A stretch of DNA of 64,000 nucleotides from Streptomyces sp. JH14. Lineage in GTDB: Bacteria > Actinomycetota > Actinomycetes > Streptomycetales > Streptomycetaceae. The notes under the pieces are model-generated. The model worked only from the letters and a program-made list of their open reading frames with translations. It was not told where the DNA came from and made no database searches. The stretch lies in assembly GCF_029428675.1 (NCBI RefSeq), contig NZ_JAJNEL010000001.1:4526001-4590000 (forward strand), read 5' to 3'. Below, in pieces: positions 28,963 through 37,432 of the stretch; the stretch's first letter is position 1; each line of letters starts with the position of its first letter. The position numbers and the translations under genes are program-made.

Positions 28963-29721
28963 TCAGCTGTGGTTGTAGGCCACCAGCGAGATGCCGACGT
29001 AGTGCACGACGAACGCCACCAGGGTGAACGAGTGGAAGACCTCGTGGAAGCCGAACCACCGTGGTGACGGGTTGGGGCGCTTGATGCCGTAGATGACGCC
29101 GCCGGCGCTGTAGAGCAGTCCGCCGACGACGACCAGGACGAGGACCGCGATCCCGCCGGTGCGCATGAAGTCGGGCAGGAAAAAGACAGCGGCCCATCCC
29201 ATGGCGAGGTAGCAGGGGGTGTAGAGCCAGCGCGGTGCGCCGACCCAGAACACCCGGAAGGCGATTCCGGCCACTGCTGCCGCCCATACCGCCCAGAGCA
29301 GCGGCCGTCCGGTCGATTCGGGGAGGAGGAGCAGCGTCAGCGGGGTGTAGGTGCCCGCGATGATCAGGAAGATATTGGCGTGGTCGAGTCTGCGCAGGAC
29401 GGCTTCGCCGCGCGGTCCCCATGTGCCGCGGTGGTAGATCGCGCTCACGCCGAACAGCATGCATGCGGTGAGGGTGTAGACGGCGCAGGCGATGCGGCCG
29501 ACGGTGCTGTCGGTGAGGGCGATGAGCGTGATGCCGGCGATGAGCACCGCGGGGAACATTCCGGCGTGCAGCCAGCCGCGCAGCCGCGGCTTCACGGGGA
29601 GTGACGCCGCGTCGCCGGGTGTGACCTCGGCCGACACCGCTGCGTCGGTGGCCTTCTCGTGCGCCGTTCCCGCTGTGGTGGCTTCGGCTGGTTCGTGCGC
29701 GGAGGCGTCGGCAGCAGTCAT
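28963..29721 (-). CDS. Hemolysin III/PAQR family membrane protein
   Basis: A 252-residue protein with seven predicted helices and the PAQR/HlyIII zinc-site motifs. SAIYHRG is in helix 2, LDHANIFLIIAGTYTPL in helix 3 and HEVFHSFTLVAFVVHY in helix 7. The N-terminal ~45 residues are acidic and Ala/Thr-rich. Family members are thought to be ceramidase-like lipid hydrolases linked to membrane fluidity. A perfect TetR-type operator lies just upstream of the ATG at 29719-29721, consistent with control by a lipid-responsive repressor elsewhere. Confidence 0.9.
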   Translation of the reverse strand: MTAADASAHEPAEATTAGTAHEKATDAAVSAEVTPGDAASLPVKPRLRGWLHAGMFPAVLIAGITLIALTDSTVGRIACAVYTLTACMLFGVSAIYHRGTWGPRGEAVLRRLDHANIFLIIAGTYTPLTLLLLPESTGRPLLWAVWAAAVAGIAFRVFWVGAPRWLYTPCYLAMGWAAVFFLPDFMRTGGIAVLVLVVVGGLLYSAGGVIYGIKRPNPSPRWFGFHEVFHSFTLVAFVVHYVGISLVAYNHS

Positions 29722-29731
29722 GTCGGCATGC

Positions 29732-29751
29732 TACCTACGCAACCGTAGGTA
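29732..29751. promoter_or_regulatory. Perfect inverted-repeat operator upstream of the HlyIII-type gene
   Basis: TACCTACGCAACCGTAGGTA has 8-bp perfect arms and a 4-bp spacer, the size and style of TetR-family operators. It starts 11 bp before the HlyIII-type ATG on the minus strand and lies 180 bp before pck on the plus strand. No tetR gene lies in the immediate neighbourhood. Confidence 0.7.
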
Positions 29752-29933
29752 ACCGACATGAGTGGCGATGCTCACGTGTGCGGCCCCCTGGACATATGGG
29801 CGGATCGGTCGGATGATCAAATGAGTAAGGTCGGCACCGGATGAGCGCCAAGGGAATTAAAAGGGGTAGAAGCATCCGGGTCGTAGCCCCCACGGGGCAC
29901 TTGCCCAGAAGACACCCTCACCAAGGAGCGATC

Positions 29934-31760
29934 GTGGCGCGCGACATCGCGGCTCCCCTCACTGTTCCCACCCAGCACCAGGAGCTCGTCTCCTGGGTGA
30001 ACGAGATCGCAGCTATCACCGAGCCGGACCGGGTGGTCTGGTGCGACGGTTCCGAGGCCGAGTACGAGCGCCTGTGCGGGGAACTCGTGGCCAACGGCAC
30101 GTTCATCAAGCTCGACGAGACGAAGCGGCCGAACTCCTACTACGCCGCTTCCGACCCGACCGATGTCGCCCGGGTCGAGGACCGCACGTTCATCTGCTCC
30201 GAGAAGGAGGAGGACGCGGGCCCGACGAACCACTGGAAGGCCCCCGCCGAGATGCGGGAGATATTCACCGGTGAGAACGGTGTCTTCCGCGGTTCCATGC
30301 GCGGTCGCACGATGTACGTCGTGCCGTTCTGCATGGGCCCCGTCGGCTCGCCGCTCTCCGCGATCGGCGTCGAGATCACCGACTCCGCCTACGTCGCGGT
30401 GTCGATGCGCACGATGACGCGCATGGGCCAGGCCGTCCTCGACGAGCTCGGCACCGACGGCTTCTTCGTCAAGGCCGTCCACACGCTGGGCGCGCCCCTG
30501 GCCGAGGGCCAGGAGGACGTTCCGTGGCCGTGCAACTCCACCAAGTACATTTCGCACTTCCCCGAGGACCGCGAGATCTGGTCGTACGGATCGGGCTACG
30601 GCGGCAATGCGCTGCTGGGCAAGAAGTGCTACGCGCTCCGCATCGCGTCGGTGATGGCCCGCGACGAGGGCTGGCTCGCCGAGCACATGCTGATCCTCAA
30701 GCTCACGCCGCCGCAGGGTGAGTCGAAGTACGTCGCCGCCGCGTTCCCGAGCGCCTGCGGGAAGACCAACCTCGCCATGCTGGAGCCCACGATCTCCGGC
30801 TGGACCGTCGAGACCATCGGCGACGACATCGCCTGGATGCGGTTCGGTGAGGACGGCCGCCTCTACGCGATCAACCCGGAGGCCGGCTTCTTCGGTGTCG
30901 CGCCCGGTACCGGCGAGCACACCAACGCCAATGCCATGAAGACGATGTGGGGCAACTCCGTCTTCACGAACGTCGCGCTGACCGACGACGGCGACGTGTG
31001 GTGGGAGGGCATGACCGAGACGGCCCCCGCCCACCTCACGGACTGGAAGGGCAACGACTGGACGCCCGCGTCCGACACGCCCGCCGCCCACCCCAACGCC
31101 CGCTTCACCGTGCCGGCCGGGCAGTGCCCGATCATCGCGCCGGAGTGGGAGGACCCGAAGGGCGTGCCGATCTCGGCGATCCTCTTCGGTGGCCGCCGCG
31201 CCTCGGCCGTTCCGCTGGTCACCGAGTCCTTCGACTGGCAGCACGGTGTCTTCCTCGGTGCCAACGTGGCCTCCGAGAAGACCGCCGCCGCCGAGGGCAA
31301 GGTCGGCGAGCTGCGCCGCGACCCGTTCGCCATGCTGCCGTTCTGCGGCTACAACATGGGCGACTACATGAACCACTGGATCAAGGTCGGCGCCGACAAG
31401 CCCGACCAGTCCAAGCTGCCGAAGATCTACTACGTGAACTGGTTCCGCAAGAACGAGGCGGGCAAGTTCGTGTGGCCGGGCTTCGGCGAGAACAGCCGTG
31501 TCCTGAAGTGGATCGTCGAGCGTCTGGAGGGCAAGGCCGAGGGCGTCGAGACGCCGATCGGCATCCTGCCCGCCAAGGGCGCCCTGGACACCAACGGCCT
31601 GGACCTGTCCGAGTCCGAGGTGGACTTCCTGCTCACGGTCGACAAGGAGGTCTGGCGCGAGGAGGCGGCGCTGGTCCCCGAGCACCTCAACACCTTCGGT
31701 GACCACACGCCGAAGGAGCTGTGGGACGAGTACCGCGCGCTGGTCCAGCGCCTGGGCTGA
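29934..31760 (+). CDS. pckG: Phosphoenolpyruvate carboxykinase (GTP)
   Basis: A 608-residue gluconeogenic enzyme converting oxaloacetate and GTP to PEP, CO2 and GDP. The kinase-1a motif [12 protein letters not shown] carries the hyperreactive Cys275 typical of GTP-type enzymes, with metal-site segment [10 protein letters not shown] and [19 protein letters not shown] following. [12 protein letters not shown] and [13 protein letters not shown] are also family signatures. GTG 29934 is chosen because AAGGAG lies 7 bases ahead; an ATG 93 bp upstream would add a basic non-conserved tail. The low-GC leader (29815-29885) probably contains the promoter. Confidence 0.96.
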   Translation: MARDIAAPLTVPTQHQELVSWVNEIAAITEPDRVVWCDGSEAEYERLCGELVANGTFIKLDETKRPNSYYAASDPTDVARVEDRTFICSEKEEDAGPTNHWKAPAEMREIFTGENGVFRGSMRGRTMYVVPFCMGPVGSPLSAIGVEITDSAYVAVSMRTMTRMGQAVLDELGTDGFFVKAVHTLGAPLAEGQEDVPWPCNSTKYISHFPEDREIWSYGSGYGGNALLGKKCYALRIASVMARDEGWLAEHMLILKLTPPQGESKYVAAAFPSACGKTNLAMLEPTISGWTVETIGDDIAWMRFGEDGRLYAINPEAGFFGVAPGTGEHTNANAMKTMWGNSVFTNVALTDDGDVWWEGMTETAPAHLTDWKGNDWTPASDTPAAHPNARFTVPAGQCPIIAPEWEDPKGVPISAILFGGRRASAVPLVTESFDWQHGVFLGANVASEKTAAAEGKVGELRRDPFAMLPFCGYNMGDYMNHWIKVGADKPDQSKLPKIYYVNWFRKNEAGKFVWPGFGENSRVLKWIVERLEGKAEGVETPIGILPAKGALDTNGLDLSESEVDFLLTVDKEVWREEAALVPEHLNTFGDHTPKELWDEYRALVQRLG

Positions 31761-31768
31761 CACCCACC

Positions 31769-31793
31769 GGGGCGCACTCCTGGAGTGCGCCCC
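31769..31793 (+). terminator. First terminator after pck
   Basis: A 10-bp stem (GGGGCGCACT / AGTGCGCCCC) with a 5-base loop, beginning 9 bases after the stop. Confidence 0.7.
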
Positions 31794-31860
31794 CGCACAC
31801 TCCGCGGCCGGGCCTCCCGACATCCATCCTGACCTGTGGGGTCAACGGCCCGCTGCGGTA

Positions 31861-31895
31861 CGGCCCCCGGAATCCCCTTACGGTTCCGGGGGCCG
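31861..31895. terminator. Second stem-loop between pck and the telA operon
   Basis: A 12-bp perfect stem (CGGCCCCCGGAA / TTCCGGGGGCCG) with an 11-base loop. CCCTTTCCCGGCCCTTTT follows on the plus strand. It lies between convergent transcripts. Confidence 0.7.
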
Positions 31896-31978
31896 CCCTT
31901 TCCCGGCCCTTTTATCAGGAACGTCCACGCATCGCCAGATGCCTGCGCACAACACCTTTGCAGCGCTTCACCGTTCCT

Positions 31979-32581
31979 TCACATGCCGCCCCGGTCCGAC
32001 CGTCCCCGGTCCTCCAGATACCGCGTGTGCGTCTGCTGCCTGCGCGCCTCGGCCTCCCGCAGTCCCGCGGCCAGCGACTCAGCCTCCCGGTGCAGCAGGG
32101 ACAGTTGCTGTTCGAGGGCGCGCTCGGGCGGCTCGGTGCCCGGTGTGAGCCGTGTCCACCAGCGGGTGCGCAGGTAGGTGTCGACGGACTCCGGGATGTC
32201 CTGGTGGACGGCGCGCGCCAGGGCGTGGATTCCTTCCGGGTCGGTGGCGAGGGCTTCGGAGACCCAGCCGGGTGCGAGCAGCCCTTCCAGAAGTTCCGTC
32301 AGCTCGACCAGTCGCCCGGACGCGGCGGGCGGCAGGTCCACCCCGCCCAGATACTCCCGCAGGGTCGCGAAGTCGGTCCGCAGCGAAGCCAGCCGGGACG
32401 ACGGGTCGGGGAACTCGGGGGCGGGCAGCCGCTCGGGCGGAGCGATCAGCGCGCCCGCGGCATACAGTCCGGCGATCACCACCGGCCAGTACGCGCCCGC
32501 GAGTCCGGTGAAGGTGAGGGCGAGCCCGACGATCCCGCAGGCGCTCCCCGTCAGGTTCTTGCGGGACTCGATGTACGCCAT
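31979..32581 (-). CDS. XpaC-like two-helix membrane protein of the TelA operon
   Basis: A 200-residue protein. Two transmembrane helices near the N-terminus (GSACGIVGLALTFTGLAGAYW and VVIAGLYAAGALI) are followed by a helical cytoplasmic domain with ESVDTYLRTRWW and a closing coiled coil (ERALEQQLSLLHREAESLAAGL in shorthand). That layout and its place beside telA recall XpaC, encoded next to a TelA homologue in Bacillus; the similarity is structural and contextual, not a firm match. ATG 32579-32581 is used; a GTG at 32611 would overlap the upstream gene. It is the last gene of the operon. Confidence 0.65.
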   Translation of the reverse strand: MAYIESRKNLTGSACGIVGLALTFTGLAGAYWPVVIAGLYAAGALIAPPERLPAPEFPDPSSRLASLRTDFATLREYLGGVDLPPAASGRLVELTELLEGLLAPGWVSEALATDPEGIHALARAVHQDIPESVDTYLRTRWWTRLTPGTEPPERALEQQLSLLHREAESLAAGLREAEARRQQTHTRYLEDRGRSDRGGM

Positions 32582-32597
32582 GACCCGGCCCGGCGCT

Positions 32598-34214
32598 CTA
32601 CTGGTAGCCACGGATCTCCTCGAATGCCCCGTCCAGGGAGCCCGGCCCCCGGTCCTTCGTCGCGTCGAAGAGCCGCCCGCCGGTCAGGGTGGCGATCGCG
32701 TCCAGTTCCGCACGGTCCGAGTCGCCGAAGACGACCGGGAAGACGGGGGTGACACGGCGCGCCACGGGGAGCGAGCGGTAGAAGGCGGTGAAGTCGTCGG
32801 CCGAGTGGCCCGTCGTGTTCTCGCCGTCGGTCATCAGGACGATCGACGTGAACGCGGACTCGGTGTCCGGCCCCAGCCGGTCGTAGGCCGACTCCAGGCT
32901 CGAGAAGATCGCGGTCTCGCCGCTCGCGGTCAGGGCGGCGGTGTCCGCCTTGATGGCCGCGAGCCCGGCCTGCGGATCGGCGGGATCGACCGTATGGGTG
33001 CGCGCCCGCTTCACCGACGACCCGAACGGCAACAGGGTGACCTCCTCCCGTTCCCGGAAGTCCCCGGTCAGCCCGGTCAGCGCCGCCTTCAGCTTCCGCA
33101 GCCGTTCGCCCCGCATCGACCCGGACGTGTCCAGGACGTACACGGTGCGTGAGGGCCGCCGGAGCTTGTTCTCGTAGCTGTGGAGCAGCCCGTCCGCGAC
33201 GGATCGCGTGCCGGGGAACGGAAGTTCCCGGCGGGGCTCGGCGGCGAGCGGCGACGCCGGCCGCACGGAGGCGACGACCGGACGGCGGAATGTCTCCCGG
33301 GTCAGCTGCTGCTGCACGGCGGGGGAGCGGAAGTACGAGGTCAGGGCGCGCACCGAATCCTTCGCTTCGGGCGAGGCGGAGGCGAGCAGGCTCAGCGGGT
33401 AGTCGGCCGTCACCACGCCGTCGCGCGGGCGGATCACGGTCAGTCCGGTGTGGCTGTCCCGGTTGAGGGAGAGCAGTACGGACTCGTAGTTGATCAGCGC
33501 GTCGACGGTGCCGCGCCGGGCGTACGCGGTGGCCAGCCAGCCGGACGACCCGGAGGTCAGCCGCTGCCCGCCGAAGAATTCCTTCAGTTTCCCGCTTGCC
33601 TTGCGGACGTCGGCGTCGGTCAGCGCGGACTGGGCGCCGGACAGGGCCGAAGCCACCGAAACCAGGGCGGAGAAGCCGGAGTTGGAGCGGTCCGGGTCGG
33701 TCATCCCGTACGTCAGCCGTCCTTCGGCGACCGCCCGGTGCACCTGCGACCAGGTGACGTCCGACGGGTTCCAGCCCAGCCGCTCCACCACCGACGGCTT
33801 GACGCCGAGGGCGACCGGTGAAGCCATCAGCGGGGTTTCGGAGGTGATCCGCTTCGCCGCGTCGGGGTGAAGCCGCAGATAGTCGTCGGACGACAGCCAC
33901 ACCGCGTCGTACGCCCCGTCCGCCTCTCCGGACCCCAGCTGCCGGACGGCGTCGAGCGTCCCGGTCCAGGTGGGCCGGACCGTGATCCCGGTCGCCCGCC
34001 GTGCCTGCTCCAACAAGGTTTTCATGTCGGCGAGTTCACTGGACGCGAGCACGCGCAGTGTCCCGGTGCGGGGGGCGCCGTCGTCCTTCTTGCCGGACAC
34101 CGCGGGACCGTCCGCCGCCGAACATGCCGCGACCGGTCCGAGGACCGCGGCGGCCAGCAGCGACGCCAGTGTGCGCGAGAGCCGGCGCCGCAGCCCTCTC
34201 GGCCGGCCCGTCAT
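32598..34214 (-). CDS. Substrate-binding/VWA fusion lipoprotein
   Basis: A 538-residue exported lipoprotein with lipobox VAACS near residue 31. Residues about 50-310 form a periplasmic-binding-protein type II domain (LRVLASSELADMKTLLEQA, AVWLSSDDYLRLHP). Residues about 345-530 form a von Willebrand A domain with an intact MIDAS (DTSGSMRG, a threonine region and MTDGENT). Joining a solute-binding fold to a metal-adhesion fold is unusual outside TelA neighbourhoods. Its ATG overlaps the telA stop (ATGA), so they are translated together. Confidence 0.85.
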   Translation of the reverse strand: MTGRPRGLRRRLSRTLASLLAAAVLGPVAACSAADGPAVSGKKDDGAPRTGTLRVLASSELADMKTLLEQARRATGITVRPTWTGTLDAVRQLGSGEADGAYDAVWLSSDDYLRLHPDAAKRITSETPLMASPVALGVKPSVVERLGWNPSDVTWSQVHRAVAEGRLTYGMTDPDRSNSGFSALVSVASALSGAQSALTDADVRKASGKLKEFFGGQRLTSGSSGWLATAYARRGTVDALINYESVLLSLNRDSHTGLTVIRPRDGVVTADYPLSLLASASPEAKDSVRALTSYFRSPAVQQQLTRETFRRPVVASVRPASPLAAEPRRELPFPGTRSVADGLLHSYENKLRRPSRTVYVLDTSGSMRGERLRKLKAALTGLTGDFREREEVTLLPFGSSVKRARTHTVDPADPQAGLAAIKADTAALTASGETAIFSSLESAYDRLGPDTESAFTSIVLMTDGENTTGHSADDFTAFYRSLPVARRVTPVFPVVFGDSDRAELDAIATLTGGRLFDATKDRGPGSLDGAFEEIRGYQ

Positions 34215-35401
34215 CCGAGACCGCCGCCCTCGAGCACCCCGGCGGACCGGCTGCGCGCCAAGTGGGTGCTCGCCTGCTGGAGTTCGGCGGTCAGTGATTC
34301 GACGGTCGCCGCCATCGACTCGGTCGCCTGCACCTTGTACGTGTCGATCGCGTCCAGCGTCCGGTAGATCTGCTGGAACGCCGTCCGCAGCGTCTCGGCG
34401 CCCACCGCCGGATCGGCGGCGATCCGCTGGATCTCCCCGCTCTGCGTGGCGAGCATCTCCGCATTGCCGCGGATGAGGTCCTCGGTCGTGGAGCGCAGCA
34501 CCTGCACCTGCTCCGTGACCTTGCGCTGGCTCTCCAGCGCCGACGCCAGCATCACGGCGATCCGCAGCGCGGACACGGTCGTGGTCGCGGCCCGGTCGGC
34601 GCCCCTGATCAGCTCCTCGTTGTTGCGGCGTACGACGTCCATGGCCAGATACCCCTGCGCGCAGACTGCGAGCTGGGTCAGCAGATCCTGGTGCTTCTGC
34701 CGTACGGGGAACAGCACATCGGCCCGCAACGCGTCCGCCTGCGCGGGGTCGGCGGTCTCCGTCGCGCGGATGCGCTGCTCGACGGCGCCGTCCAGGGCCT
34801 CGGTGAGGACCACGTACTCCTGGAGTTTGCCCATCGTCTCCCAGAGCCGGGTGCGCTCGGTGTGGAGGGCCGCGTTGTCGCGGCGCAGTTCGTCCTGGCC
34901 GCCGCGGAGCGAGCCCACGATCCTGTTGAGGGTGGACTGAGCGGACGCGTACTTCGCGACATGGTCGCGGAGCCGGTTGCCGCCGGGCAGTTTCGCCAGC
35001 AGCCGGCGGGCGCCGCGGCCGGGGGTGTCGCGCGGGTCGAGGTCCTCGACGGTGCGGCGCAGTTCGACGAGCGAGGCGCCGACCCGCGACTGCGCGTCGG
35101 CGTCCCCGGAGCGCCCGGCGGAGAGCTCGCGGACCGTGCGGTCCAGCATCCGGTTGGACTGCTGCGCGGCGCTGCGGATGTCGCCCTGCCCGAGGGCGGC
35201 GATCTCCCCGATCCTGGTGGTGAACTCGGGGGAGCGGGCGTCGAGGCCGGCGAGACCGCCGACGTACTCGGTGGCGCGCCGCGTCATCTCCGTACGGACG
35301 GCGTCGTCGACCGGGACGAGTCCGGCGGCCTGTTCGGTGCGGACGGGGGCGACGGGTTCGGGCGGGGTGAGGACGAGCGGCTGCGGCTCGGCTTCGGTCA
35401 T
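34211..35401 (-). CDS. telA: TelA/KlaA family toxic-anion-resistance protein
   Basis: A 396-residue all-helical cytoplasmic protein of the TelA family. Typical segments are LDRTVRELSAG, FPVRQKHQDLLTQLAVCAQGYLAMDVVRRNNEELIRGADRAATTTVSALRIAVMLASAL (in shorthand) and QIYRTLDAIDTYKVQATESMAATVESLT. TelA proteins were named for tellurite resistance but are widely linked to envelope stress and phage or colicin tolerance; the mechanism is unknown. It sits between two binding-protein genes in a tight minus-strand operon. Start ATG 35399-35401. Confidence 0.92.
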   Translation of the reverse strand: MTEAEPQPLVLTPPEPVAPVRTEQAAGLVPVDDAVRTEMTRRATEYVGGLAGLDARSPEFTTRIGEIAALGQGDIRSAAQQSNRMLDRTVRELSAGRSGDADAQSRVGASLVELRRTVEDLDPRDTPGRGARRLLAKLPGGNRLRDHVAKYASAQSTLNRIVGSLRGGQDELRRDNAALHTERTRLWETMGKLQEYVVLTEALDGAVEQRIRATETADPAQADALRADVLFPVRQKHQDLLTQLAVCAQGYLAMDVVRRNNEELIRGADRAATTTVSALRIAVMLASALESQRKVTEQVQVLRSTTEDLIRGNAEMLATQSGEIQRIAADPAVGAETLRTAFQQIYRTLDAIDTYKVQATESMAATVESLTAELQQASTHLARSRSAGVLEGGGLG

Positions 35402-35430
35402 GGGTGAGGTCTCCCGGAAGGCGTATGTCG

Positions 35431-36540
35431 TCAGCCGCGGGTCCGCTGGGCCATCGTGCGCAGCACCGTTGCGGTGGGCACGGGCGCCTGGCGGATCCCG
35501 GTCAGCTGTTGGTCGATGTAGTCGGTGTGGCCGGCGGTCGCGGCGATGAACTCGGCCGCCGCGCCCTGGGGCCGGAAGCCGTGGCGCACGGCCAGCTTGC
35601 GCAGTCCGGGGTCGGTGGAGAGCAGCTCACCGAGCTGCCGTCCCGAGTCGGTCAGCGGTACGAGGGTGTGGTCGCTGGAGACGGTGGTGTCGGGGTAGAG
35701 GACGACGAGATCCCCGAGTTCCTGCTGCTGGTTCTGCAGGAGCAGTGAGGCGACCTGCGACTCGTACACCAGGACCAGCGGGTTGCCGACTCCGCTGATG
35801 AAGTCGCGGAACGGCGCGTCACTGCTCGTCTGTTGTGCCCCCTGCACCCGGATCAGCTTCTTCAGCAGCGGTGCGGTGCGGTCGATCGCGGCCTTGTCGG
35901 CGGCGACCCGGCCGCCGTCGGCGACGTACGAGGCGGCGGCAAGGTAGAGCGCGCCGGAGTTGGACGCGACGGGGTCGGTGCTCGCGATGAACACCGTGCC
36001 GGTCAACTCGGTGTGTTTCTGAGCCCCTTTGAGTTGCTGCCAGGTCCGGTCCGCCTGCGCGGCCTTCAGATACGGGGCCATGAGCAGCTTCCCGCTGGAC
36101 CTGTTGCTCAGCGCCGCCAGCCCGTTGTCCGCCAGCACCTGTGCGGCGCTGCGGTGTGCGACGACGACGAGCGGCGAGTAGAAGGGCCGGATCGGCCCGC
36201 CCTTGACGGTGGACCTGCGCTGCAGTTCGTCGGCGGGTGCCTTCGAGCCGGGGAAGGCGAAGTCGTAGCCCTTCAGGGACAGTTGATCCATGGCCCAGGA
36301 TCCGGACGTCTCCGTCTTCACGGTGAATCCCCTGGCGGCAAGGGCCTTCACCACTTCGGGATCGGCGAAGAACTCCGCCTTCTCCGATCCGATCACTCCA
36401 CGCACGGTCTTCGTTGCCGTGCTCGTGTCCCTGCTGTTGCGGCCTGCTGCGACGGCTGCTGCCACTCCGCCGATCAGCAGCACCGCCAGGACGATTCCCA
36501 CGATGCGTCTCACGGAAGCAGGGTGCTCGCGGAAACCCAC
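35431..36540 (-). CDS. Substrate-binding-like membrane-anchored protein, first gene of the telA operon
   Basis: About 369 residues. An N-terminal hydrophobic helix (RRIVGIVLAVLLIGGVAAAVAAG) has no lipobox cysteine, so it is an uncleaved anchor or signal peptide. A type II solute-binding fold follows (VRGVIGSEKAEFFADPEVVKALAARGFTVKTETSGSWAMDQL in shorthand). The closing segment TDYIDQQLTGIRQAPVPTATVLRTMAQ is unusual. GTG 36538-36540 or GTG 36511-36513 are both plausible starts, neither with a clear ribosome site. The next gene is telA, 29 bp away. It resembles the binding half of the VWA fusion, suggesting duplication. Confidence 0.75.
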   Translation of the reverse strand: MGFREHPASVRRIVGIVLAVLLIGGVAAAVAAGRNSRDTSTATKTVRGVIGSEKAEFFADPEVVKALAARGFTVKTETSGSWAMDQLSLKGYDFAFPGSKAPADELQRRSTVKGGPIRPFYSPLVVVAHRSAAQVLADNGLAALSNRSSGKLLMAPYLKAAQADRTWQQLKGAQKHTELTGTVFIASTDPVASNSGALYLAAASYVADGGRVAADKAAIDRTAPLLKKLIRVQGAQQTSSDAPFRDFISGVGNPLVLVYESQVASLLLQNQQQELGDLVVLYPDTTVSSDHTLVPLTDSGRQLGELLSTDPGLRKLAVRHGFRPQGAAAEFIAATAGHTDYIDQQLTGIRQAPVPTATVLRTMAQRTRG

Positions 36541-36923
36541 ATTCCGGGCGGAGTTGGGTGGACGGAAGGTGAAGTGCGCATCCCAGTACGCAACGGGAAC
36601 GGCCGGTTCTCTTCGGTGTGTCGATCGCGTGGCGGTCCACGGTGCGCCACCGAACGTCGCGGGGCGCCCCGGAACACCGTCATCGTGATGCTCGCCGTGA
36701 CGCCGTTCGGGGCGGCGCTCCCTTCCTCGGTACGCGCGGGGAGCCGCGGTACGGAGAACCAGGGGGCCATGGAACCGGCCCCCGTCGCACGCGCCTGCCG
36801 GCGCCGCGCTTGCGACGTCTCCCGCCACGAGCCGGACCGGCCCGGGGGCCGGCTCGGCCCCGTGAGCGCCGCAGGTGGTTGGCGCCCGGTCCACGCGCCT
36901 TGGCGGCCCGCGGACCGGGGCCG
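36541..36923. other. Spacer upstream of the telA operon
   Basis: 383 bp without a convincing gene. The long frame that runs through it is a low-complexity extension of the binding-protein gene. It should hold the telA operon promoter on the minus strand. A hairpin CCGGCCC-GG-GGGCCGG (36837-36852) is a candidate terminator for the 139-residue gene that ends at 36924. Confidence 0.5.
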
Positions 36924-37343
36924 TCAGAGGGCGCCGACCAGCCGGACGGGGCCGGTGGGCGCGTTGGGGGTGGTGGCAGCGGTGACCGCCGCCGTGTGCG
37001 TGTCCATCTGTTCGGCCGCGAGGATCGCGGCCGTCGTGTCGGCGCGGGACGCGGCCACCACCAGTGCGCGGCCCGCGAGGGCATGGGCACGGCGGTGGAG
37101 CGCGAGTGCGGGTGCGCCGGTCCGGCCGGCGTGCCGGGCGGGCGGCGTGCCGCGCAGTCTGGCGACCTGGCCGGCGATACGGTCGCCCGCCTCGCCGAGA
37201 CCGAGCTCGTCGGTGACCGCGAGGAGCGCGGCCAGGTGTCCGGCGAGCTGGATGTCCAGCTCCTCCTCGCGGGAACGGTGCGGGAAGTCGTCGGCGTGGT
37301 CGGCCGGTGTGTGGACCGATTTGGTGCGGATCGGTTCGTACAT
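36924..37343 (-). CDS. Hypothetical protein with Fur-box-like upstream site
   Basis: A 139-residue protein, probably soluble. The first part (YEPIRTKSVHTPADHADDFPHRSREEELDIQLAGHLAALLAVTDEL, in shorthand) is mixed and the rest is helical and Ala-rich. No known catalytic motif is visible. ATG 37341-37343 has a very strong ribosome site (AGGAGG, 7 bases ahead), so it is well translated. The 15-bp inverted repeat 37 bp upstream suggests regulated expression. Function unknown. Confidence 0.75.
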   Translation of the reverse strand: MYEPIRTKSVHTPADHADDFPHRSREEELDIQLAGHLAALLAVTDELGLGEAGDRIAGQVARLRGTPPARHAGRTGAPALALHRRAHALAGRALVVAASRADTTAAILAAEQMDTHTAAVTAATTPNAPTGPVRLVGAL

Positions 37344-37379
37344 GGATGGCCTCCTGGTGTTGCCTGGGACCATCCTAGC

Positions 37380-37394
37380 TTGGATTCAGTCTAA
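37380..37394. promoter_or_regulatory. 7-1-7 inverted repeat resembling a Fur/PerR box
   Basis: TTGGATT-C-AGTCTAA (37380-37394) has two 7-bp arms matching at 5 of 7 positions around one base, the geometry of Fur-family operators. It lies between the hypothetical gene (start 37343) and the stop of alaT (37433), so it should control the former. Confidence 0.45.
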
Positions 37395-37432
37395 AGTTGT
37401 CTGTGATCCGAAAGTGCGCGCCGCCGCCCTGG

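Noticed and set aside
29841-29933. Upstream ATG for PEP carboxykinase
   Set aside because: The 31 extra residues are unlike the family and lack a ribosome site, whereas GTG 29934 has AAGGAG and gives the family length.
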